In this document: piece by piece, positions 5,141 through 9,647 of the stretch
Layout of the letters: every line of letters begins with the position of its first letter
Numbering within the stretch: position 1 is the stretch's first letter
DNA from: JBFYKJ01 sp041306005
GTDB lineage: Archaea; Altiarchaeota; Altiarchaeia; JAFGQM01
Direction of reading: 5' to 3'
Assembly: GCA_041306005.1 (NCBI GenBank)
Contig: JBFYKJ010000023.1
Span: 1-9,647 of the forward strand
Length of the DNA: 9,647 bases
Translations under genes and position numbers: made by a program
Notes under the pieces: generated by a model
What the model was told of the DNA's origin: nothing
The model's database searches: none
Seen by the model: the letters and a program-made list of their open reading frames with translations, nothing else

Positions 5141-5710
5141 ATGCCCGTTCATCCGACAAAGCCGGTATTCCTCGGCATAATACATGAGGAGGGTCCCGTC
5201 AAGGAAGCGATGGAGCACTTCAAGAAGGCGCTCTCTGGGAAGGCGCGCCTATATATCGAGGGCTCCCCAGGCATCCTCCATTCTGACAGGAACCAGTACA
5301 AGCCGCTTGTGGAATACGCCGAGAGCGTGGGCGTGAAGGTCGTGCCGCTCGACACCGACCTCCGGGATAGGGAGTTCAAAAACATCCGCGCCCACGTCCT
5401 TAGGGACCTGGACGATGGCGACTTAATCAAGGGGGGCGAACTTTACGGCCTCTTCAGGCACCGCGAGTTTTCCGCGCGGGAGAAGGCGTGGGCAGAGGCG
5501 CTCAGGGGCGCGTCGGCAAGGTCCATTGTCGTGATGCACCCCATCCACGCCGAGCGGATGGTGGAGAGGATGGGGATCCCCGCGGGCAACTTCGTATACA
5601 AAGACCCGGTGACCGGGAAGCAGATGGAGGAGGCTTTCATAGGGGACCTTTCCACCGGGAAGTTCGAGTCGCTGCGCAGGAAGCGCAGGGCCGAAAGCCA
5701 CCGAAAGTAG
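5141..5710 (+). CDS. Possible TraB/GumN/ChaN-like protein
   Basis: The 189-residue product alternates short strands and helices. Its conserved-looking positions are H15-E16 after LGII, E40 in LYIEGSPG, R113 in SAREKAW and H133/H136 in SIVVMHPIH. This His...Glu...Arg...His order, with a strand before each, resembles the TraB/GumN/ChaN/erythromycin-esterase-like superfamily, members of which are putative metal-dependent hydrolases or haem binders. The match is by pattern only, the chain is shorter than most members and I would not assign a reaction. There is no signal peptide or membrane helix, so it should be cytoplasmic. The C-terminus is basic (LRRKRRAESHRK) and the TAG stop directly abuts a repeat array. 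Confidence 0.6.
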   Translation: MPVHPTKPVFLGIIHEEGPVKEAMEHFKKALSGKARLYIEGSPGILHSDRNQYKPLVEYAESVGVKVVPLDTDLRDREFKNIRAHVLRDLDDGDLIKGGELYGLFRHREFSAREKAWAEALRGASARSIVVMHPIHAERMVERMGIPAGNFVYKDPVTGKQMEEAFIGDLSTGKFESLRRKRRAESHRK

Positions 5711-5759
5711 ACTGTCTACTGTCTTGAGTCTGGAGTCCTGAGAAGACAGTAGACCCAAG
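5711..5759. repeat. Heptad array with a 12-bp inverted repeat
   Basis: Seven 7-bp units follow the stop codon at 5708-5710 without a gap. The first are in reverse orientation (ACTGTCT type) and the last in forward orientation (ACCCAAG at 5753-5759). The change of orientation makes a perfect 12-bp inverted repeat: GTCTACTGTCTT at 5714-5725 and its complement at 5743-5754. Confidence 0.85.
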
Positions 5760-5858
5760 GTTCGGCAAAGCCGAACCTGGGCACGAGGAACCTGCGGTTC
5801 CTGTGCGCAAGGACCGAAGGTTCTTCGCGCCCAACTTCACGTGCCGTGAAGTTCGGGC
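5754..5858. repeat. Chain of four hairpins, copy 2 of the hairpin module
   Basis: Four hairpins of the same build follow each other. Their inner arms are AGGTTCGGC/GCCGAACCT (5754-5781, loop AAA), AGGAACC/GGTTCCT (5781-5806, loop TGC), AAGGACC/GGTTCTT (5805-5830, loop GAA, one GU pair) and AACTTCACG/CGTGAAGTT (5829-5858, loop TGC). Each has an outer stem of 3-4 bp separated from the inner stem by a single bulged base. Neighbouring hairpins share outer-stem bases. The stretch 5772-5811 is the exact reverse complement of 1-40. It lies between convergent genes; no T-tract follows. Confidence 0.85.
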
Positions 5859-5884
5859 CCAAGACCGCAGACTCAAGACCCTGC
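5857..5884 (+). repeat. Heptad array ending at a stop codon
   Basis: Four contiguous 7-bp units fill 5857-5884. The next base (5885) begins the minus-strand TAG stop codon of the 527-residue gene. Confidence 0.8.
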
Positions 5885-7468
5885 CTACTCATACCTTATC
5901 TTGACTCCGCCCCTTATCGGCCTCAGCCTCGCGCCGCCGAGCGTCCTCACCACACCTCCCTTGACGAAGTCGGCGGGCACCTTGGAGACTGAGTGCTCCA
6001 TGAAGGTTCCGGTGTTGGCTTTGGGGTTTTTCAGGAGGTAGTATAAGACCCCGTCGACGTTGCGGAACGTCGCGTCGACCACGCCGTCGGTCGACGGCGG
6101 CAGCTCCGGGCTGTGCGCGTCAACTGCCATCCTTATGGTGACATCCCTGACATTGCGGCCCGCCGGGCTCTCGCCTGCGGCCTCGGCTATCTTCCATAGC
6201 GCGGTGCGCACATCGATATGCGTCCTAAGCGGCCTTACAATCCCATCGGGCAGGTTCCCGGTCTTGATGTCGTTCAAGCTGTAATGGGTGAGTATGTTTG
6301 CAGTAGGGACTATGTCCTTATCGATGCACGCCTTCGTCCTGTCAAGGAGCGTAACCCTGCCCACGCGCTTTAGCGACTTGTTGCTCTTCCAGCCCTTGAT
6401 ATGCTTGCCCAGCAGCTTGTCCAACTGGGCCGTTGCGTGGGCCTCCTCCAGTGGGGCAAGGATGCTCACGGTCTTTTTCTTTACCTCGGAGGTCTGCATC
6501 CCGACGACCCCCCACAAGCGCTCCTCGGGGAACTCTGAAACGCCGTGCCTCTCAAGGCTTATCTTCCTGTTCAGATAATCCAGTTTCGCCCTGGCCTCCG
6601 AAGTCCTGAACCTCCTGCTTATAGAGAGATAGTCCCTGCCATAGATGGTCTTTTTGTTTGGGGATAATATCCCGCGCCCCCGCAGCGCATCCAGCGCTTT
6701 CCCCACCTGGCCATTGCTGTAGCCCTCCTTCATGAGCGTGCCGGCCAGCCACTCGTCGTGCACGCTAGCCTCCGGCCTCTCCAGCATTATGTCCACGATG
6801 CGCTGCCTGAGGCGGGCCTGGGCGCCGTCCCCTTTGCTGGCCGCCACCGCCTTCCCGAGCAGTTCGCGGTCCAGCCCGTGGCGGACCTCCGCTCTCATCT
6901 GTCTTATGCCGTGCGCAGAGCCTTTCACAAGGATGCGGTCTTTGGGCGCTATCCCCGTGTCAAGGCAGGCCAGGGATTTCTGCAGGAGGTTGGAGGACCT
7001 GTGCAACCTCAGCCTGCCTTTGGGCTTTAGGCCGGGCATCAGCTTGTCCAGGCTTTCCTGCGCCCTGGCGTCCTCGAGCGGGAAGAGTATCCTGCCCCTC
7101 ACCTTTGGGGGCCTGTAATGCATATTGACAAGGGTCTTGACATATTCCCAGGGCAGCTCCGACACCCCGTGGACATTCGGGTCGAGCTTCGCCTCGACGC
7201 TGCGCACCTTGTTCCTGACCAGCTCGAGGGTGCGCTTGCCGCCCCTCATGCTCCCCCTGGAGAGCTGCCACGCCTCCCTCGGCGTCCCGCCCCTGCCCAG
7301 GAAGTAGTCGAACAGCCGGGATTGGCGCTCGGTCAGCGCGTAGACCTGCGGGTACGTCTCCATGAAATGCCTGATGCTGCTTCGGGACCTGCCGTGCTTT
7401 TTCAGTATGCCGCGGATGTTCTCATTCCTGCGCCATTGCTCGGCCTTGTTCGCTCGGATACGAGCCAT
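5885..7468 (-). CDS. Unrecognised protein with internal duplication and HTH-like segments
   Basis: This 527-residue basic protein is not one I recognise. A module of about 85 residues occurs twice: residues 100-180 (HGVSELPWEY ... LACLDTGIAPKDRIL) and 308-393 (HGVSEFPEER ... KACIDKDIVPTANIL). They share HGVSE, a central PLE(D/E)A.A...LDKL and a C-terminal CxD.(G/D)I.P motif. After the first copy, residues 217-282 look like a winged helix-turn-helix (SNGQVGKALDALRGRGIL, then KKTIYG), and the second copy is followed by a possible counterpart (DATFRNVDGVLYYLLKNP). An N-terminal segment (TERQSRLFDYFLGRGGTPREAWQLS) may be another HTH. This suggests a nucleic-acid-binding protein built by duplication. 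ATG 7468 is 26 nt from its promoter box; the 29 in-frame codons upstream are promoter and repeat DNA. Confidence 0.75.
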   Translation of the reverse strand: MARIRANKAEQWRRNENIRGILKKHGRSRSSIRHFMETYPQVYALTERQSRLFDYFLGRGGTPREAWQLSRGSMRGGKRTLELVRNKVRSVEAKLDPNVHGVSELPWEYVKTLVNMHYRPPKVRGRILFPLEDARAQESLDKLMPGLKPKGRLRLHRSSNLLQKSLACLDTGIAPKDRILVKGSAHGIRQMRAEVRHGLDRELLGKAVAASKGDGAQARLRQRIVDIMLERPEASVHDEWLAGTLMKEGYSNGQVGKALDALRGRGILSPNKKTIYGRDYLSISRRFRTSEARAKLDYLNRKISLERHGVSEFPEERLWGVVGMQTSEVKKKTVSILAPLEEAHATAQLDKLLGKHIKGWKSNKSLKRVGRVTLLDRTKACIDKDIVPTANILTHYSLNDIKTGNLPDGIVRPLRTHIDVRTALWKIAEAAGESPAGRNVRDVTIRMAVDAHSPELPPSTDGVVDATFRNVDGVLYYLLKNPKANTGTFMEHSVSKVPADFVKGGVVRTLGGARLRPIRGGVKIRYE

Positions 7469-7489
7469 CCAATTACTAAGGGCTAAAGC

Positions 7490-7499
7490 AAGAAAAACC
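7490..7499 (-). promoter_or_regulatory. T-rich promoter box for the 527-residue gene
   Basis: The minus strand reads GGTTTTTCT, centred 26 nt upstream of ATG 7468. The heptad array starts within it. Confidence 0.55.
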
Positions 7500-7584
7500 G
7501 AGGCAAGGCCGCGAACCGAGGACCCACGACCGAAGACCCCAGGCCGCAGACCCAAGACCGAAGACCCCAGACCGAAGACCTTTT
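7497..7584 (+). repeat. Longest heptad array, spanning a divergent promoter pair
   Basis: Eleven contiguous 7-bp units (7508-7584) are preceded by one more unit at 7497-7503 and a 4-nt slip. The commonest units are ACCGAAG, ACCCCAG and ACCCAAG. The array bridges exactly from the T-rich box of the minus-strand gene (7490-7499) to that of the plus-strand gene (7579-7588), leaving no other sequence between the two promoters. Confidence 0.9.
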
Positions 7585-7588
7585 AATC
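7579..7588 (+). promoter_or_regulatory. T-rich promoter box for the beta-CASP nuclease gene
   Basis: CCTTTTAATC is centred 26 nt upstream of GTG 7610 and is fused to the last heptad of the array. Confidence 0.6.
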
Positions 7589-7609
7589 CCGGCTCCCTTT
7601 ATACTTAAT

Positions 7610-9076
7610 GTGGCCACTCTCACTTTCTTTGGCGGCGCGGGGGAGATAGGCGGGAACAAGATACTTCTGGAGGGCAGCAAGACAAAGGTCTACCTCGACT
7701 TCGGGATGCCCTTTGACTTCGGCGAGGACTACCTCTACCCGGAGCAGTACCTGGACGCGCGCGCCGCGGACGGGCTCTCCCCATACTTCGAGCTGGGCAT
7801 GATGCCCCCGGTGCCGGGTCTATATTCCCAGGACATGCTCAAGCTCACGAGTTTGAAATACGCGAAGCCGGACGTGGACGGGGTCGTAATCAGCCACCAC
7901 CACTCGGACCACACGGGTGAGCTCAGCTTCATCGACGAGGGCATCCCTGTTTATATGGGCCACGGCACGCGCGCGATAATGGACGCGTATGCGGAGATGT
8001 ACCCGGGCTTTGCAAAATACGGCGAGCACGACATGAGGGAATTCCAAAGCGGCCGTGAGTTCACGGTCAAGGGTCTTCAGTTCAAACCGATACACGTCGA
8101 GCACTCGACGCCGGGGGCGTACGGGTTCATCATAAAGCCGAACGGGAATCGCGGACCGAAGACCGAAAACAGTGGACCCGTGGTCTACACAGGCGACCTT
8201 CGAATGCACGGCCAGAGGAGCGACATGACCGAGGAGTTCATACGGGAAGCCGCGCACTGCAGGCCGCAGACTATGCTCTGCGAGGGGACGAACATGACCC
8301 CCGACCCATATACCGGCAAGAATTATACGGAGGAGACCGTGTCCGGGAAGTTCAAGGAAGTAATCTCCGAATCCAAGGGCCTTGTCTTCGCGCACTTCGC
8401 GATGACGAACATCGATAGGTTTAGAAGCGTCTGGGAGGCCGCGTGCGAGAACGGCAGGAAGCTGGTGGTGGACCCGTATTACGGCCATCTGTTAACGGTC
8501 CTGGGTCCCAAGATCGAGTGGATGCCCGATGCCCGGGAGGAGCTTTGCATATACTACCGCTTGGACTCAAAGGGCGGCTGGGACGAACAGCACTACTCGG
8601 GCGTTTTCAGGGACTTCTTCGGCCCTGAGCTGCCAGCTTCTTGTTATGATTCGGCGGGGAGGCGTAAGAAAGACAGCTGGCGTGGCGAGAAGGGTATGCA
8701 CAAGAACAACGTCACGTTCAAGGATTTGAGGAAGAGGCCGAAGGACTATGTCCTGTTCATCAACTTCGGGAGGCTGATGGAGCTTGTGCACATAAGGCCT
8801 GAAAAGGCGGACTATGTATACTCCTCCTCGGAGCACTTCCTCGAGGGCGACGAGAACAAGAGGATGAAGATGGTCATGCAGAACTGGCTTGACCACTTCG
8901 GCGTGAAGCTGCACAAGGCGCACTGCTCCGGGCACGCTAATAGGCAGGACCTCGAGAGGATGGTGAAAAGGGTGAAGCCGGACTATGTCATACCCATCCA
9001 CACGGAGAATCCCGAGGTGTTCAGGGACTTTGCCGAGGTGAAGATCCCCGAGAACGGGAAGGCGATTAAGATTTGA
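7610..9076 (+). CDS. RNase J-like metallo-beta-lactamase/beta-CASP nuclease
   Basis: This 488-residue protein has the metallo-beta-lactamase fold with a beta-CASP insertion, the architecture of RNase J and CPSF-type RNA nucleases that use two zinc ions. Visible motifs are GGAGEIGGN at the N-terminus; HHHSDHTG with H96, H98, D100 and H101; H165 in EHSTPGA; D196 in VYTGDLR; beta-CASP motif A E225 (LCEGTN); SGHA with H442; and IPIHTE with H464. There is no N-terminal KH domain, so it is closer to the RNase J type than to archaeal CPSF. RNA decay or processing in the cytoplasm is the expected role. GTG 7610 is 26 nt from its box. Between GFIIKPNG and VVYTGD, where relatives usually have a tight turn, there is an extra segment NRGPKTENSGP encoded by heptad-repeat sequence (8155-8182). 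Confidence 0.9.
   Translation: MATLTFFGGAGEIGGNKILLEGSKTKVYLDFGMPFDFGEDYLYPEQYLDARAADGLSPYFELGMMPPVPGLYSQDMLKLTSLKYAKPDVDGVVISHHHSDHTGELSFIDEGIPVYMGHGTRAIMDAYAEMYPGFAKYGEHDMREFQSGREFTVKGLQFKPIHVEHSTPGAYGFIIKPNGNRGPKTENSGPVVYTGDLRMHGQRSDMTEEFIREAAHCRPQTMLCEGTNMTPDPYTGKNYTEETVSGKFKEVISESKGLVFAHFAMTNIDRFRSVWEAACENGRKLVVDPYYGHLLTVLGPKIEWMPDAREELCIYYRLDSKGGWDEQHYSGVFRDFFGPELPASCYDSAGRRKKDSWRGEKGMHKNNVTFKDLRKRPKDYVLFINFGRLMELVHIRPEKADYVYSSSEHFLEGDENKRMKMVMQNWLDHFGVKLHKAHCSGHANRQDLERMVKRVKPDYVIPIHTENPEVFRDFAEVKIPENGKAIKI
8155..8182 (+). repeat. Heptads inside the beta-CASP nuclease gene
   Basis: Four 7-bp units, starting ACCGAAG at 8155, lie within the coding sequence. Three units (21 bp) equal seven codons, so an insertion of this size preserves the frame. 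They encode the PKTENSG part of a loop between two strands of the metallo-beta-lactamase core, away from the metal ligands. Confidence 0.65.
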
Positions 9077-9082
9077 GCGTCC

Positions 9083-9103
9083 GCGGTTTTCAGTCTGCGG
9101 TTA
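9083..9103 (-). repeat. Reverse-oriented heptads between the nuclease and HAD genes
   Basis: Three 7-bp units (GCGGTTT, TCAGTCT, GCGGTTA) occupy most of the 30-bp gap and end three bases before the ATG of the HAD gene. No well-spaced separate promoter is evident; the TTTT at 9087-9090 is only about 18 nt from ATG 9107. Confidence 0.65.
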
Positions 9104-9106
9104 ACG

Positions 9107-9647
9107 ATGATCAAAGCCATATTGTTCGACCTGGACGACACCCTCATAGACTTTCGGGGGATGAAGGAGGCCGCGATAATGGGGGCGGCGAGGGCGATGG
9201 TAAAGGCGGGATTGGAGGGGGAACCGAAGACCGTCTACAGTAAACTGTCTGCGGTCTACTGGGAGGATATAGAGTCGGATACTGCGATATCCGAGTTCCT
9301 TAGACGGGCGGGGAAGCTCGACGACCGGATACTTGCTGCGGGCATAAACGGCTATGTCCGGGGAAAGCTCGCCACGACGAAGACCGTGAACGGCGGACTG
9401 CAGACCGTAAGGAAACTTAAGGCGAAATACAAAGTGGCGGTGGTGACCGACGCGCCCAGATTGAAAGCGTTCCAGAGGCTGAACCTGATAGGGATGGATA
9501 ACCTCTTTGATGTCGTCGTCACATTCGACGACACCGGGAAGAAGAAGCCCGACGAGGCGCCGTTTAAGGAGGCGTTGAAACGGCTCGGTGTAAAACCCGA
9601 GGAAGCGGTCATGGTCGGCGACTGGTTCGAGAAGGACGTGGAAGGGG
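9107..9647 (+). CDS. HAD-superfamily phosphatase (partial, cut by window end)
   Basis: About 180 codons are visible from ATG 9107 to the window edge. All four HAD motifs are present: DLDDTL with nucleophile D8 and acid/base D10, the Thr of VVTDA (motif II), Lys in GKKKPDE (motif III) and GDWFEKD with its acidic pair (motif IV). A helical cap lies between motifs I and II, so this is a subclass I phosphohydrolase of the Gph/YjjG kind; the substrate is unknown. The gene lies 30 bp after the beta-CASP nuclease and probably shares its transcript. The cap contains EPKTVYSKLSAVYWE, encoded by repeat-like DNA (9223-9257), and a second repeat-like stretch at 9383-9410 encodes KTVNGGLQTV. Confidence 0.88.
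   Translation, partial: MIKAILFDLDDTLIDFRGMKEAAIMGAARAMVKAGLEGEPKTVYSKLSAVYWEDIESDTAISEFLRRAGKLDDRILAAGINGYVRGKLATTKTVNGGLQTVRKLKAKYKVAVVTDAPRLKAFQRLNLIGMDNLFDVVVTFDDTGKKKPDEAPFKEALKRLGVKPEEAVMVGDWFEKDVEG
9223..9257 (+). repeat. Heptads inside the HAD gene
   Basis: Five contiguous 7-bp units begin with ACCGAAG and change orientation in the middle, giving the palindrome ACAGT-AA-ACTGT (9237-9248) flanked by GACCG and CGGTC. The same orientation switch is seen in the intergenic array at 5711-5759. Confidence 0.6.
9383..9410 (+). repeat. Second heptad-like stretch inside the HAD gene
   Basis: Four 7-bp units, from ACCGTGA to ACCGTAA, are in phase. The encoded segment (TVNGGLQTV) also fits a normal HAD helix before motif II, so descent from the repeat is less certain than at 9223-9257. 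Confidence 0.4.

Noticed and set aside
5711..5858. Intrinsic (hairpin plus U-tract) terminators between convergent genes
   Set aside because: None of the hairpins is followed by a T-run on either strand, and archaeal termination does not normally use hairpins.
7469..7555. 29-residue N-terminal extension of the 527-residue protein
   Set aside because: It reads through the T-rich promoter box and heptad array; ATG 7468 has the standard 26-nt spacing.
8250..8275. Heptad-like GCAGGCCGCAGACT in the beta-CASP gene
   Set aside because: The encoded RPQTMLCEG aligns with the normal strand leading to motif A, with no sign of extra residues.

Overview
The window looks archaeal, probably from a small-genome DPANN-type lineage such as Micrarchaeota; that placement is inference. 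The main support is promoter layout: almost every gene has a T-rich TATA-like box centred 25-27 nt upstream of its start codon, as expected for archaeal leaderless transcripts, and no Shine-Dalgarno pattern stands out. A beta-CASP nuclease of archaeal type and a membrane-anchored Kazal/cytochrome b5 protein fit this. There are no rRNA or recognisable tRNA genes, no CRISPR array and no insertion sequence.

Layout. 1-3446 is almost all minus strand: a membrane-anchored PepSY-like/Kazal/cytochrome b5 protein, a DnaQ-like DEDDh exonuclease, a two-TM zinc-ribbon protein, an HD-domain hydrolase, a doubtful 30-residue basic ORF, a hairpin-rich block without a convincing gene, and a 43-residue double-CxxC protein. 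A compact divergent promoter at 3470-3493 starts a plus-strand run: two unrecognised proteins (the second with a Rossmann-like segment and a C-terminal helix-turn-helix) and a possible TraB/ChaN-like protein. A minus-strand 527-residue protein with an internal duplication follows, then a divergent promoter pair, a plus-strand RNase J-like beta-CASP nuclease and a HAD phosphatase cut by the window end. Most genes have their own promoter box; MBL-HAD is the likeliest cotranscribed pair.

The most striking signal is a family of seven-nucleotide repeats (consensus ACC[G/C]NAG, partly degenerate, either orientation) that fills most intergenic gaps: about 111-146, 937-1028, 1809-1857, 5055-5115, 5711-5759, 5857-5884, 7497-7584 and 9083-9103. 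The arrays run up to stop codons and promoter boxes. They also enter coding sequence: they encode a (QRSTVLG)-type tail on the exonuclease, a short loop in the beta-CASP nuclease and a segment of the HAD protein. Two arrays are accompanied by hairpins of uniform build (outer 3-4 bp stem, one-base bulge, inner 7-9 bp stem, three-base loop). One hairpin module occurs as a 40-bp exact inverted pair at 1-40 and 5772-5811, and the adjoining hairpin differs between the copies by two compensatory base-pair changes. This repeat system is what I would follow up first. The genes do not form an obvious single pathway; RNA/DNA processing (exonuclease, beta-CASP nuclease, HD and HAD hydrolases) is the commonest theme.
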